64,000 bases of DNA from Flavobacterium enshiense (lineage in GTDB: Bacteria > Bacteroidota > Bacteroidia > Flavobacteriales > Flavobacteriaceae). Position numbers and translations under genes: made by a program. Location of the stretch: NCBI RefSeq assembly GCF_022836875.1, contig NZ_CP090376.1, forward strand, positions 124,001 through 188,000. The letters are read 5' to 3'. Each line of letters starts with the position of its first letter. Position 1 is the stretch's first letter. Under the pieces are notes generated by a model. That model worked only from the letters and a program-made list of their open reading frames with translations. It made no database searches and was not told the origin of the DNA. This document shows positions 43,856-56,005 of this stretch, piece after piece.

Positions 43856-45307
43856 ATGGAAAAGGAAATTGATGAGAAGAAACAAGGTACGAGCCTGGTT
43901 TTAGAACAAAAAGAAGAGAATACTAAGAAACTTTTTATTGAAAGTTACGGTTGTGCGATGAATTTTTCGGACAGTGAAATCGTAGCTTCCATATTAACAG
44001 AACAAGGTTACAACACCACCCAAAATCTGGAAGAAGCCGATTTGGTTTTGGTGAATACCTGTTCAATACGTGATAAAGCAGAACAAACTGTTCGCAAACG
44101 TCTGGAAAAATACAATGCCGTAAAACGCAGTATCAACCCAGGCATGAAAGTGGGCGTTTTGGGTTGTATGGCCGAACGTTTGAAAAGCCAGTTTCTTGAA
44201 GAAGAAAAAATTGTAGACATGGTTGTAGGACCTGATGCCTACAAGGATCTACCAAATCTTTTGAAAGAAGTAGAAGAAGGACGCGATGCCATCAACGTAA
44301 TTTTATCGAAAGACGAAACCTATGGAGACATTTCACCGGTACGTTTACAAAGTAACGGCATCAATGCCTTTGTTTCCATCACGCGAGGATGCGACAATAT
44401 GTGCACATTCTGTGTAGTTCCTTTTACCCGCGGTCGTGAACGTAGTCGTGAACCGCAATCGATTTTGGAGGAAATCAAAGATCTGTGGGAAAGAGGCTTT
44501 AAAGAAATTACGCTTTTGGGTCAGAACGTAGACAGCTACCTTTGGTATGGAGGCGGACTGAAAAAAGATTTTGAAAAAGCTACTGAGATGCAAAAAGCAA
44601 CCGCAGTGGATTTTGCACAATTATTAGACATGTGCGCCATTCAGTTCCCGAAAATGCGTTTCCGTTTTTCGACTTCGAATCCGCAGGACATGCACGAAGA
44701 AGTATTGCATATTATTGCAAAACACGACAATATCTGCAATTACATCCACTTACCGGTACAATCGGGAAGTACACGTATATTACAAGAAATGAACCGTCAG
44801 CATACCCGAGAAGAGTACATGGCTTTGGTAGATAAAATCAAGGCGATTATCCCGGGATGTTCGATTTCACAAGATATGATTACCGGTTTCCCTACAGAAA
44901 CCGAAGAAGATCACCAGGACACTTTAAGCCTGATGGAATATGTTGAATACGATTTCGGATATATGTTCGCTTATTCCGAAAGACCAGGAACGCTGGCTGC
45001 CAGAAAAATGGAGGACGATGTCCCTGAAGAAGTTAAAAAACGTCGCTTACAGGAAGTGGTTGATTTACAACAGGAATTAAGCCAGAGAAGAACCTCGCGT
45101 TTCTTAAACCAAACCGTAGAAGTCTTAATCGAAAAAGAATCAAAACGATCGGATGCGCATTGGAGCGGAAGAAACTCCGAAAACGTGGTGACCGTTTTTC
45201 CTAAGGGCGATTACAAACCAGGTGATTTTGTATTGGTAAAAGTAAACGATTGTACTACTGCTACCCTAATTGGTGAAGCAGTCGGATATTCAAACATGCA
45301 GAACTAA
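43856..45307 (+). CDS. miaB: tRNA-2-methylthio-N6-dimethylallyladenosine synthase MiaB
   Basis: A 483-residue radical SAM methylthiotransferase: an N-terminal UPF0004 domain with cluster cysteines (ESYGCAMNFSDSEI, NTCSIRDKAE, LGCMAERL), the radical SAM motif TRGCDNMCTFCVVPFTRGRERSR-type region near residue 180, and a C-terminal TRAM domain ending near EAVGYS. It modifies A37 of tRNAs reading UNN codons. The first 20 residues form an extra charged extension. The sigma-54 activator gene follows 45 nt later. Confidence 0.96.
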   Translation: MEKEIDEKKQGTSLVLEQKEENTKKLFIESYGCAMNFSDSEIVASILTEQGYNTTQNLEEADLVLVNTCSIRDKAEQTVRKRLEKYNAVKRSINPGMKVGVLGCMAERLKSQFLEEEKIVDMVVGPDAYKDLPNLLKEVEEGRDAINVILSKDETYGDISPVRLQSNGINAFVSITRGCDNMCTFCVVPFTRGRERSREPQSILEEIKDLWERGFKEITLLGQNVDSYLWYGGGLKKDFEKATEMQKATAVDFAQLLDMCAIQFPKMRFRFSTSNPQDMHEEVLHIIAKHDNICNYIHLPVQSGSTRILQEMNRQHTREEYMALVDKIKAIIPGCSISQDMITGFPTETEEDHQDTLSLMEYVEYDFGYMFAYSERPGTLAARKMEDDVPEEVKKRRLQEVVDLQQELSQRRTSRFLNQTVEVLIEKESKRSDAHWSGRNSENVVTVFPKGDYKPGDFVLVKVNDCTTATLIGEAVGYSNMQN

Positions 45308-45352
45308 ATTGTTCAACAAAACAGAGGTTGCTTCGCAAACCCGCAACAAAAA

Positions 45353-46621
45353 ATGGAATCAGTTCAAGCCATAAAACAGCGATTTGAGATTATCGGGAAC
45401 GACCCAAAACTCAACCGTGCGATTGAAAAAGCCATTCAGGTCGCCCCAACCGATATTTCAGTATTGGTTACCGGTGAAAGTGGTGTGGGTAAAGAAAGTA
45501 TTCCAAAAATAATACATTCCCTTTCGCACCGAAAACACGGAAAATACATCGCAGTAAACTGTGGAGCCATTCCGGAAGGAACTATCGACAGTGAATTGTT
45601 CGGACACGAAAAAGGGTCTTTTACAGGAGCAACAGGAACCCGTGAAGGATATTTTGAAGTTGCGGACGGCGGAACCATCTTTTTGGATGAAGTGGGAGAA
45701 TTACCTTTAACCACGCAAGTGCGCTTATTGCGTGTTTTGGAAAATGGCGAATTCATCAAAGTTGGTTCTTCCCAAGTACAAAAAACCAATGTACGTATCG
45801 TGGCAGCAACCAATGTCAACATGTTTGACGCAATCGAAAAAGGAAAATTCCGCGAAGACTTATACTATCGTTTAAGCACGGTAGAAATCATGCTGCCGCC
45901 GTTACGCGAAAGAGAAGATGATATTCATTTATTGTTCCGGAAATTCGCTTCGGATTTCGCACATAAATACAAAATGCCACCCATCAAACTGGACGACAAC
46001 GCCATACAGTATCTGACAAAATACCGTTGGGGCGGAAATATCCGTCAGTTGCGAAATGCAGCCGAACAGATATCTGTTTTGGAAACCAACAGAGACATTA
46101 CGCTGAGAACACTTCAAACCTATTTACCGGCAGAAGGAAGCACTTTGCCGTCGGTAATCGGGACTAAAAAATCGGAAAGCGATTTCAGTTCGGAACGCGA
46201 GATTTTGTACAAAATCCTTTTCGATATGAAAAGTGACCTAAATGACCTGAAAAAGCTCACACTGGAACTGATGCAGAGCGGTAATGCCAAAAACGTTCAG
46301 GAAACAAACAAGAATCTAATTCAACGCATTTACGGACAAAAAGAAGAAAGCGAAGTCCCGTTTGAAGAACCTTCTTTAACGGCATTCCCGGTACAAAGTC
46401 AAAATCTTCAGGAAGAATTTGAAGATGAGGATGACGACGACCAGAATTATCTTTTTGCCGAAACCGTAGAAGAAGAAGATTCGCTTCGTTTGGACGAAAA
46501 AGAGATAGAACTTATTAAAAAAGCGTTGGAGCGAAACAAAGGAAAACGAAAAGCTGCTGCGGATGAATTGGGAATTTCGGAAAGAACATTGTATCGAAAA
46601 ATAAAACAATTCGATTTATAA
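45353..46621 (+). CDS. sigma-54-dependent transcriptional activator without receiver domain
   Basis: A 422-residue protein that begins directly with the AAA+ domain: Walker A VTGESGVGKES, the sigma-54 contact loop GSFTGA (usually GAFTGA), Walker B GGTIFLDEVGELP, the arginine-finger region FREDLYYRLS and WGGNIRQLRNAAEQ. A Fis-type HTH (GKRKAAADELGISERTLYRKIK) lies at the C terminus after an acidic linker. No phosphoreceiver or ligand domain precedes the AAA+ module, so control must come through a partner or expression. It is followed after 22 nt by lptE. Confidence 0.93.
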   Translation: MESVQAIKQRFEIIGNDPKLNRAIEKAIQVAPTDISVLVTGESGVGKESIPKIIHSLSHRKHGKYIAVNCGAIPEGTIDSELFGHEKGSFTGATGTREGYFEVADGGTIFLDEVGELPLTTQVRLLRVLENGEFIKVGSSQVQKTNVRIVAATNVNMFDAIEKGKFREDLYYRLSTVEIMLPPLREREDDIHLLFRKFASDFAHKYKMPPIKLDDNAIQYLTKYRWGGNIRQLRNAAEQISVLETNRDITLRTLQTYLPAEGSTLPSVIGTKKSESDFSSEREILYKILFDMKSDLNDLKKLTLELMQSGNAKNVQETNKNLIQRIYGQKEESEVPFEEPSLTAFPVQSQNLQEEFEDEDDDDQNYLFAETVEEEDSLRLDEKEIELIKKALERNKGKRKAAADELGISERTLYRKIKQFDL

Positions 46622-46643
46622 TAAATTTGGATTTTAAAATCAG

Positions 46644-47147
46644 ATGAAACATTTACAATATATCATTGCCGTTGTCACATTGTTTATTTTAAGCAGTTGC
46701 TCGGTTTACAACTTTACCGGAACGGGAAAAATTGACGCTAAAACCTTTCAGGTAAATTACTTTCAGAACAATGCATCGCTAATTGAACCCGGAATTGAAC
46801 GTACATTTACGATAAAACTTCAGGAGTTACTGCAAAACCAAACCAATCTGAATCTAACAAATACGGGAGGCGATTTGGTTTATGAAGGCGAGATCAAAGA
46901 ATACCGAATCACACCAATGACCGCAACAGCCGATCAGCAGGCGGCTCAAAACCGGCTTACCATCTCGGTAAACGTACGTTTTACAAACAAGAAAAATCCG
47001 GATGATGATTTCGAAAAACCGTTTTCATTTTACTATGATTTCCCTGCAAACGAACAATTGGTAGGAGCTAATTTGACAGAGGCGCTGGATGCTATTTTTG
47101 ATAGGATTACTCAGGATATCTTCAATGCTTCATTAGCAAAATGGTAA
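46644..47147 (+). CDS. lptE: LptE family LPS-assembly lipoprotein
   Basis: A 167-residue lipoprotein (lipobox ILSSC followed by SVYNFTGTGKIDAKTFQV) of the Bacteroidota LptE type. The start YxFTG and the later SVNVRFTNKKNPDDDFEKPFS are family-like. It plugs the LptD barrel during lipopolysaccharide export at the outer membrane. Its position after the sigma-54 activator and before the TPR-like gene and secG is a common flavobacterial arrangement. Confidence 0.85.
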   Translation: MKHLQYIIAVVTLFILSSCSVYNFTGTGKIDAKTFQVNYFQNNASLIEPGIERTFTIKLQELLQNQTNLNLTNTGGDLVYEGEIKEYRITPMTATADQQAAQNRLTISVNVRFTNKKNPDDDFEKPFSFYYDFPANEQLVGANLTEALDAIFDRITQDIFNASLAKW

Positions 47148-47220
47148 TTTTTTAAATAATTCTACCGGAAGTATTTGAATAAATCCATAAATTGTCCCTT
47201 ATAAAACTCAAAACTGTATT

Positions 47221-48099
47221 TTGAACGTAAACGATTTAACATACCTGATTAATAAACCCGACAGTTTGAACGGACAGGAAACCTCTGAACTGGAAACGGT
47301 TCTAAGTGAATTCCCGTATTTTCAGCCGGTCAGAGCCATCCTTCTCAAGGGGCTTTACAATCAGAAAAGTTTCCGTTACAATCAGGAATTGAAAAAAACA
47401 GCTGCTTATACGGCAGACCGAAGTGTTTTATTTGAGTTTATCACTTCAGAAAATTTCGTTTCCATACAGAAAGCTTTCCTGGAAGAAAAAGAAGCGGCCA
47501 TCAATGATATTATTGTCAACCAATACAAAATTGTTATTCCGCAAGCGATAGAAGTTCAGCTTAAAGCGAACCCGCTGGAACAATCCATTCTTTCCTCCAT
47601 TCAGATTGCAGAACCGGAAAAAACTGCAGAAACAGTTTTGACCAAACCAATTCCTACCGAAGAAAAAGTACCGGAGACAATTGAGGAAAAACTTGAACTA
47701 GGAAAACCGTTAGAATTCTCTGCTCAGGAAAAACATTCGTTCCAGGAATGGCTGCAATTGGCAAAAGTTACACCAATTAACAGAGAAGAGGAGCCAAAAG
47801 AAACGGAAGCAGACGACGAAAAAAAGAAAAAATCAGAACTGATTGATAAGTTTATAGAAAGCAATCCGAAAATAGTTGCGGTTAAAAATGCTGTCATAAA
47901 CCCTGTAAACATTGAGAAATCTTCACAGGATAACTCCTATTTAATGACCGAAACTTTAGCCAAAGTATATCTTGAACAGAAAAAATATCAGAAAGCAATT
48001 CAAGCTTATGAAATTTTAATTTTGAAATATCCAGAAAAAAGTAGTTTCTTTGCAGACCGTATTTCGGATATTAGACTTTTACAACAAAATAATAATTAA
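47221..48099 (+). CDS. conserved protein with C-terminal tetratricopeptide-like repeat
   Basis: A 292-residue soluble protein. The start is taken as the TTG at 47221 because the N-terminal segment NVNDLTYLINKPDSL is well formed and no ATG lies nearby. The N-terminal part (about 1-110) is helical. The middle is rich in Glu and Lys and likely disordered. The last 45 residues (AKVYLEQKKYQKAIQAYEIL, KYPEKSSFFADRI) form a TPR-like hairpin. No enzymatic motif is seen. It ends 11 nt before secG. Confidence 0.7.
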   Translation: MNVNDLTYLINKPDSLNGQETSELETVLSEFPYFQPVRAILLKGLYNQKSFRYNQELKKTAAYTADRSVLFEFITSENFVSIQKAFLEEKEAAINDIIVNQYKIVIPQAIEVQLKANPLEQSILSSIQIAEPEKTAETVLTKPIPTEEKVPETIEEKLELGKPLEFSAQEKHSFQEWLQLAKVTPINREEEPKETEADDEKKKKSELIDKFIESNPKIVAVKNAVINPVNIEKSSQDNSYLMTETLAKVYLEQKKYQKAIQAYEILILKYPEKSSFFADRISDIRLLQQNNN

Positions 48100-48110
48100 A
48101 GAATTATAAT

Positions 48111-48500
48111 ATGTTTTCAATTTTTTTAGTGTTAATCACAATCGTATGTTTTTTACTTGTAGTGGTAGTTATGGTTCAAAATCCTAAAGGAGGAGGATTA
48201 TCTTCTTCTATCGGAGGATCACAAATGATTGGTGGTGTACAAAAAACAAATGATTTCCTTGATAAAAGTACTTGGACATTAGCTGGTTTATTAATCGCTT
48301 TAATCTTATTATCAAGTTTAAGCTTCACTGGAAACTTAGGTGACAATGCTTCAAAAATCATTGACAACAGTGCTACTGCTCCGGCTGCAACTCCAGCTCC
48401 GGCTGCACCTGCAACTCCAGAAGCTGCAAAACAAGAAACTGCTCCGGCTGCAACTGATGCTGCTCAACCGGCTGCCGCAACAGAAGAAGCTACAAAATAA
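48111..48500 (+). CDS. secG: preprotein translocase subunit SecG
   Basis: A 129-residue protein with two hydrophobic helices flanking the conserved VMVQNPKGGGLSSSIGG loop, the SecG signature. The second helix is followed by an Ala/Pro/Thr-rich tail (residues about 85-129) common in Bacteroidota SecG. It assists SecYE in export. A clear terminator follows. Confidence 0.95.
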   Translation: MFSIFLVLITIVCFLLVVVVMVQNPKGGGLSSSIGGSQMIGGVQKTNDFLDKSTWTLAGLLIALILLSSLSFTGNLGDNASKIIDNSATAPAATPAPAAPATPEAAKQETAPAATDAAQPAAATEEATK

Positions 48501-48519
48501 TTTTCTACAAAATACTTTT

Positions 48520-48552
48520 AAAATGCCAGCATGTCAGTGCTGGCATTTTTTA
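48520..48552 (+). terminator. intrinsic terminator after secG
   Basis: AAAATGCCAGCA pairs with TGCTGGCATTTT around a short loop and is followed by T-rich sequence. Confidence 0.88.
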
Positions 48553-48579
48553 TTTAGTAAATTTGTCAGTTTTAAAGCC

Positions 48580-48595
48580 TTGGCATAATTTCTGA
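48580..48595 (+). promoter_or_regulatory. sigma-54-like promoter candidate before groES
   Basis: TTGGCATAATTTCTGA resembles the -24/-12 pattern TTGGCAC-N5-TTGC: the -24 GG is kept, and at -12 the G is kept but the C is replaced by A. It lies 45 nt before the groES ATG. No TAnnTTTG element is seen in this leader. Confidence 0.35.
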
Positions 48596-48640
48596 AAAAA
48601 GGAAAACCATCAAAATTAATAACACATAAAAAATATAATT

Positions 48641-48916
48641 ATGGCATTAACCATTAAACCACTTTCAGACCGCGTTCTTGTAGAACCAATGGCAGCAGAA
48701 ACACAAACTGCCTCTGGAATCTTCATCCCAGACACTGCAAAAGAAAAACCTCAAAAAGGGACAGTAGTAGCAGTTGGAAACGGAACAAAAGACCACACCA
48801 TGACTGTAAAAGTAGGCGATACTGTTTTGTACGGAAAATATGCCGGAACCGATTTGAAATTTGAAGGCAAAGATTACCTTATCATGCGTGAAGACGACAT
48901 TCTTGCGATCATCTAA
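48641..48916 (+). CDS. groES: co-chaperonin GroES
   Basis: A 91-residue protein with the GroES fold features [12 protein letters not shown], the mobile loop [28 protein letters not shown] and the terminal [13 protein letters not shown]. It caps GroEL during protein folding. groEL follows after 65 nt. Confidence 0.97.
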   Translation: MALTIKPLSDRVLVEPMAAETQTASGIFIPDTAKEKPQKGTVVAVGNGTKDHTMTVKVGDTVLYGKYAGTDLKFEGKDYLIMREDDILAII

Positions 48917-48978
48917 TCCAAAAATCAAAATAAACTACAGCGTCAGTAAACTGGCGAAACAAATCAACAAATAAATAA

Positions 48979-50613
<1,635 letters not shown>

Positions 50614-50637
50614 TCTTTTTTTTAAAATATTTCCCAC

Positions 50638-50676
50638 AAAAAAACTGCCTGAAAAAAAATTCAGGCAGTTTTTTTA
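50638..50676 (+). terminator. intrinsic terminator after groEL
   Basis: AAAAAACTGCCTGAA pairs with TTCAGGCAGTTTTTT around an A-loop and is followed by T-rich sequence. A decayed copy lies at about 53240-53275. Confidence 0.9.
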
Positions 50677-50704
50677 TATCTTAGTCATTCAAATCTTACA
50701 AAGA

Positions 50705-53152
50705 ATGAACTTAAAAAAATTAGCTTTTTTAATTATAGCCCTGACATTACAAAACTTAGTTTTTTCACAAGCAGAAACAGGTCCGAGTAATGAAAAAACA
50801 ATCGATGCACTAACGGAGTATTTCAAACTGGACAGAGAAAACATCCATCTTCACCTTAACAAAAACATTTTTTTAACCAGCGACGAAATCTGGTTCAAGG
50901 GTTACATCATAGAAAAGAAAAGCAAAAAAGGGTATTTACCCACTTCAAATGTCCACATTGCCCTGCTTGACGAAAAAGGAACCAAACTAAAAACCTATCT
51001 ATTTTATGCTGATAAAAGTGTTTTTGAAGGAAACATCAAAATTGACAACAGTTTAAGTACCGGAACCTATTACCTTCAGGTATACACAAACTACATGAAT
51101 AATTTCGCGGAAGATGAGTCTTCGGTTTTCGAATTTAAAATTATCAATCCGGAAGACGGCAAAACAATCACCGGTACAAATACAATCAACTACAACACCG
51201 TAATTACGGAATTCTTCCCCGAGAGCAACATCTTTTTGGAAGGAACATCCAACACTGTTGCCATAAGGATTACCGATTGCAACGGAAACGGTCTAAGTGT
51301 AAAGGATGGAAAAATTGTCGATTCTCAAGGAATTACGATTACAAATTTCAACACAAATGAATTGGGTTACGGCAAATTTGAAATCGTTCAGACAAAAAAC
51401 ACATTATACAAGGCTGTCTTTAAAATTAAAGATACTAAAACCGAGAAATTTTTACCAACACCATCAAATTTGGGAATAGCGTTTTCGACTGACAATTACA
51501 CTTTAGAAGACAAAACCACCTTAAAGATAAGAACAAATACGAACAGCCTGGCCGTATACAAGAACGAACCTTTTACGCTTGTTGTCCAACAAGACAATTA
51601 CAGTTCTTTTTTTCCTTTTACACTCGAAGAAAGGAGTACAGAACAACCATTTACTTTATCGAATGAATACTTAAAACCAGGAATCAATGCGCTGTATCTG
51701 CTGGATAAAAGCAATAAAAAAATTGCTGAAAGAATACTCTTTAAACCGTCAAATTTTGACCACAACATCGACCTGAAAGTTATTCGGAAACAAAATGATT
51801 CCATTCTTATCGGCGGGAGCAGCAAAATTCTGTCAGGCACACTTAGTATTTCTGTTGTACCACACGACACCAAGTCCTTAACTGGCAAGAAAACAATATA
51901 CAGTTCCTTATTGTTAGACAACCAGTTAAGCAAAGAAACAACAAAAGGAAATAATTATCTTTCTGATTTTTCAAAAAAGAAACACTACGAACTGGACACT
52001 TATCTAATATGTCAAAAATCGAAATACGATTGGCAAAAAATCCTGAGCACACCACCTAAGGAAAAATTTGATTTTGACAGCGGATTAACCATTAAGGGAA
52101 CCATTAATATTCCGGTAAAAAATAAAGCATCTAAAGTTCAGATGACTTCGCTAATTTCCGCTTTGAATGAAAACTCATTAATCAATGACAAAAACGAATT
52201 TTATTTTAAAAACATTTTGGTTTCGGATTCAACCGTGCTACATTTTTCCCTTTTGGACAAAAAAAACCGACGCATAGAACTAAAATCAGCCGCTAAGGTT
52301 TTAAACAACAATAGAACCTTCATCAAGCCATTTAAAACAACACAAAACAACTGTCCGGAAACAACAACAAACAACACTCAAAATTCAGATTTTCACTTTC
52401 CGAAAATTGCAAAAGCCATTCAACTGGATACCATCTCAATCGAAACCAAGGAGAAAAAAATTAAACTTACAAACCTGAAAAAGTTTAATAATTCCATGGC
52501 AAAAGCCTATAAAATTACTGAGGCAGATGACAACAGAGACGTCCTGCAGTTTATAGTAGCTAATGGTTATGATGTTACCATCGGAAAACCCGCAAAGGTC
52601 GACAGCGTTGCATTGGCGAAGGAAGCTGCTAAAGGCAACCTTGCTTCTGCCCAAGGACTCACCGTAAGAATCCTCAACAGGCGACCATCCTCCTTTTTAG
52701 CAACTAGAGCCCCCCTTATTTATATAGACGACTCACCAATTACTGATTTCAGCTGGTTATTGAACTACAGTTTAAGCAGGGTTGATGAGATCTATATAAA
52801 TAAAAGCGGTTACGGAGGGGGTATGGAGGCTCATAACGGTATAATCCGAATTTATACAAAAAAAACATTTAGCAAAAATATAGACCCAAGAATCAGTTCA
52901 CAATCGCTCCTGGTTAAAAACGGTTTTGAAAAACCTAAACAATTTACGAATCCTAAATATACCAGCTATAGCGACGAGGGATTTATGGATTTTGGAACAA
53001 TTCATTGGGAGCCAAACATCACAACCGATGAAAATGGAATCTTTAAATTCTCCTTCCCTAATTACAACCAAAAAACAGTAACAGTAGTCATCGAAGGTAT
53101 AGCTTCAGACGGACAACTAATTTCAGAAACAACGAGTATTGAAATCCCGTAA
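50705..53152 (+). CDS. large exported MG2/plug-domain surface protein (copy 1)
   Basis: An 815-residue protein with a signal peptide (MNLKKLAFLIIALTLQNLVFSQ). The N-terminal half resembles a macroglobulin MG2-type module (FLTSDEIWFKGYIIEKK, LSTGTYYLQVYTNYMN). Near residues 660-720 is a TonB-plug-like segment (PLIYIDDSPITDF, LSRVDEIYINKSGYGGG, HNGIIRIYTKK). The C terminus returns to a beta-sandwich (FKFSFPNYNQKTVTVVIEGIA). No TonB barrel follows. Such proteins occur in Bacteroidota outer-membrane systems, but their function is not known. It is the parent of the tandem copy that follows. Confidence 0.8.
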   Translation: MNLKKLAFLIIALTLQNLVFSQAETGPSNEKTIDALTEYFKLDRENIHLHLNKNIFLTSDEIWFKGYIIEKKSKKGYLPTSNVHIALLDEKGTKLKTYLFYADKSVFEGNIKIDNSLSTGTYYLQVYTNYMNNFAEDESSVFEFKIINPEDGKTITGTNTINYNTVITEFFPESNIFLEGTSNTVAIRITDCNGNGLSVKDGKIVDSQGITITNFNTNELGYGKFEIVQTKNTLYKAVFKIKDTKTEKFLPTPSNLGIAFSTDNYTLEDKTTLKIRTNTNSLAVYKNEPFTLVVQQDNYSSFFPFTLEERSTEQPFTLSNEYLKPGINALYLLDKSNKKIAERILFKPSNFDHNIDLKVIRKQNDSILIGGSSKILSGTLSISVVPHDTKSLTGKKTIYSSLLLDNQLSKETTKGNNYLSDFSKKKHYELDTYLICQKSKYDWQKILSTPPKEKFDFDSGLTIKGTINIPVKNKASKVQMTSLISALNENSLINDKNEFYFKNILVSDSTVLHFSLLDKKNRRIELKSAAKVLNNNRTFIKPFKTTQNNCPETTTNNTQNSDFHFPKIAKAIQLDTISIETKEKKIKLTNLKKFNNSMAKAYKITEADDNRDVLQFIVANGYDVTIGKPAKVDSVALAKEAAKGNLASAQGLTVRILNRRPSSFLATRAPLIYIDDSPITDFSWLLNYSLSRVDEIYINKSGYGGGMEAHNGIIRIYTKKTFSKNIDPRISSQSLLVKNGFEKPKQFTNPKYTSYSDEGFMDFGTIHWEPNITTDENGIFKFSFPNYNQKTVTVVIEGIASDGQLISETTSIEIP

Positions 53153-53185
53153 ATTCAATTTGAAACAGGAATTAGGTTGAAAATA

Positions 53186-53311
53186 AGGAAGCGGGATGCC
53201 AGCTATGATGTAATGTTCTAAAAAAACATATAAACAACTAAAAAACTACCAGATTTTTCTTTCAGGCAGTTTTTTTTTTTCAATATCTTCGCCGTTTAAA
53301 CTTTACAAAGA
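53186..53311 (+). repeat. duplicated groEL 3' end and terminator region
   Basis: AGGAAGCGGGATGCCAGCTA at 53186-53205 and the following TGATGTAAT mirror the groEL end at 50586-50614 (GGAATGCCGGGTATGATGTAAT). After it comes a decayed terminator and then a leader ending ACAAAGAATGAAC, identical to that of copy 1. This marks the junction of a tandem duplication whose unit ran from the end of groEL through copy 1. Confidence 0.88.
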
Positions 53312-55691
53312 ATGAACTTAAAAAAATTAGTCTATTTAATTATTGCCCTTACAGTACAAAACTTAGTTTTTTCACAAGCTGAAATAAACCAAAGCCATGA
53401 AAAAATAAACGATGCCCTTACCGAGTATTTCAAACTGGACAGAGAAAATATCCATCTCCATCTTAACAAGAATATTTTTTTAACCAGCGACGAAATCTGG
53501 TTCAAAGGGTACATTATAGAAAAGAAAAACAAAAAGCCTTATTTTTTGACTTCCAATGTTCTCATCTCCTTGCTTGACGACAAAGGAAATAAAATCAAAA
53601 AATACTTATTTTATGCCGAAAACAGTATTTTCGAAGGAAACATCAAGCTTGACGAAAACATAAGTACGGGTAAATACTACCTGGAGGTTTTCACAAACTA
53701 CATGAACAATTTCTCCGAAAACGAATCATCTGTTTTCGAACTTAAAATCATCAATCCGAAAGACGGAAAAACATTCCCCGACACGAGAATAGTGAATTTG
53801 AGCACGATAAAGACGGAATTCTTCCCTGAGGGAAATGTGTTTTTAGAGGGCACATCAAACACAATAGCTGTTAAAATCAGCGATTGCAACGGAAACGGCA
53901 TAAGTGTAAAAGACGGGGAAATAGTAAATTCCAAAGGTGAAACCATAACAAACTTCAGCACTAACTCATTAGGTTATGGCAAATTTGAAATCCTCCAAAC
54001 AAAAAGCGAATTATATAAAGCCGTTTTCAAAATTAACGATGTTAAAACAGAAGAAAAACTGCCTTTCCCGGAGGTTAACGGAATTACTTTTTCAGCCAAC
54101 AATTACACTTTTGAAAATAAGACTACATTAAAAATAAAAACCAACAGCAACAGTTTGGCCCAATACAAAAACGAACCTTTAACACTTATAATCCAGCAAG
54201 ACGATTACAGTTCGTATGTTCCTTTTTCATTTAAAGACGACAATACCGAGCAATTATTGGCTTTGCCAAATGAAAATTTATTGAACGGAATCAATACACT
54301 CTATCTGGTTGACAAAAACCATAAAAAAATTGCCGAAAGAATACTATACAAACCGTTGAAGTTCGACCGAAATATAGATCTTAAAGTTCTAAGAAAACAA
54401 AACGATTCGATTGTAATCAGCGGAACAAGTACAATTCTTTCGGGAACATTGAGTGTATCTGTTTTACCGGAAGGCACCAAATCCTTAACCGAAAAGAAAA
54501 CCATATACAACTCCTTTTTACTTGACAACCAGCTAAGCGAAAAATCACCGGACGGCAATCAACTGCTTTCCAATTTCTCTAAAAGAAAACATTATGAACT
54601 GGACACCTATTTAATGTGTCAAAAATCAAAGTACAATTGGCAGACAATGCTAAGCTCTTCTCCTCAAAAGAAATTTGATTTTGACAACGGGCTTACCTTT
54701 AAGGGAACTATTAATATCCCGGTAAAAGATAGGGATTCCAAAGTAGAGATAAACTCCTTAACATCGGGATTAAGCGAATTTTCGCCAATCAACGAGAAAA
54801 ACGAGTTTTATTTTAAAAACATTTTGGTTTCCGATTCAACCTTAGTACATTTTTCCCTTCTGGACAAAAAAAAACCAACGTATCGAACTAAAATCAGCCG
54901 CTCAGGTCTTAAACAACAATAGGACTTTCATAAAACCTTTTAAAATAACACAAAACAACTGTCCGGAAATAGGTGCAAGCAAACCTGAAAATTCAAATTT
55001 TCATTTTCCGAAAATTGCAAAGGCCATCCAATTGGACACTATTACAATCGGAGCGAAGGATAAAAAACCTAAGCTTACAAACCTGAAACGTTTTAATAAT
55101 GCCATGGCAAAGGGATATAAAATAACGGATGCGGATGCTAGTAGAGACGTCCTGCAGTTTATAGCGGCAAATGGTTATGATGTATCCATTCAGGGTCTCG
55201 ACGTAAAGATCCTCGGAAGGAGGTCGACTTCCTTTTTGGGAAGCAAAAGTCCTGTTGTTTTCTTAGACGACACGCCTCTACCTGATTTTAGCTTTCTGTT
55301 GGGCTATAGTATGAGCAGAGTTGATGAGATTTACATCAATAAAAGCGGTTACGGAGGAGGTGCGGAAGCTCACAATGGAATAATCCGGATTTACACCAAA
55401 AAAACGTTTGGAGGACCTGGAAGAACAAAAATCAATTCGCAATCGTTCCTGGTTAAAAATGGTTTTGAGAAACTTAAACTTTTTGCTAATCCTAAATATA
55501 CCAGCTACAGCGATGAAGGATTCACGGATTTCGGAACAATTCACTGGGAGCCTAATGTGGAAACCGATGAAAAAGGAATTTTCAAATTCTCGATCCCTAA
55601 TTACTACGTGAAAACAGTAAAAGTAGTCATCGAAGGTATAGCCACAGACGGACAGATAATCTCCGAAACAAAAATTATCGAAATCCCCTAA
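53312..55691 (+). pseudogene. second copy of the MG2/plug surface protein, frameshifted
   Basis: Closely related to copy 1 from the signal peptide on, but the frame breaks in a run of nine A at 54866-54874 where copy 1 has eight. The upstream part (53312-54922, 536 residues) then ends in an unrelated tail. The downstream part (a frame at 55032-55691) continues the copy-1 homology with the plug-like region and the same C terminus. Removing one A restores a protein of about 792 residues. It also lacks the roughly 21-residue Lys/Ala insertion of copy 1 near residue 640. Phase variation, transcriptional slippage or a sequencing error are possible. Confidence 0.85.
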
Positions 55692-55696
55692 AAAGT

Positions 55697-55728
55697 AAAG
55701 CCGTTCAGAAATCCTGAACGGCTTTTTC
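55697..55728 (+). terminator. intrinsic terminator after the second surface-protein copy
   Basis: AAAGCCGTTCAG pairs with CTGAACGGCTTT around a 5-nt loop and is followed by TTC and T-rich sequence. Confidence 0.9.
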
Positions 55729-56005
55729 TTTAATTAATTATAACTAACTCAACCTTTTAATTAAAACAAACTTATATTATGTCACTGCAGTTCCTTTTTG
55801 GTCACTTAAAGTCAACTACCAATTAACGCCACATAATAAAATCTCATTGCTTCATTCAATCGATCGTGATTGGCATGGTAAACATACACATAAGCTACTA
55901 ACGTAGTTTTTTCGATTAAATTGTGTTTAGTTGAACATATAAAACAGCACCTTTTATAAAAATCAAAAAACCAGCATCTTACGGAAGTTATATATTAGTT
56001 CAATA

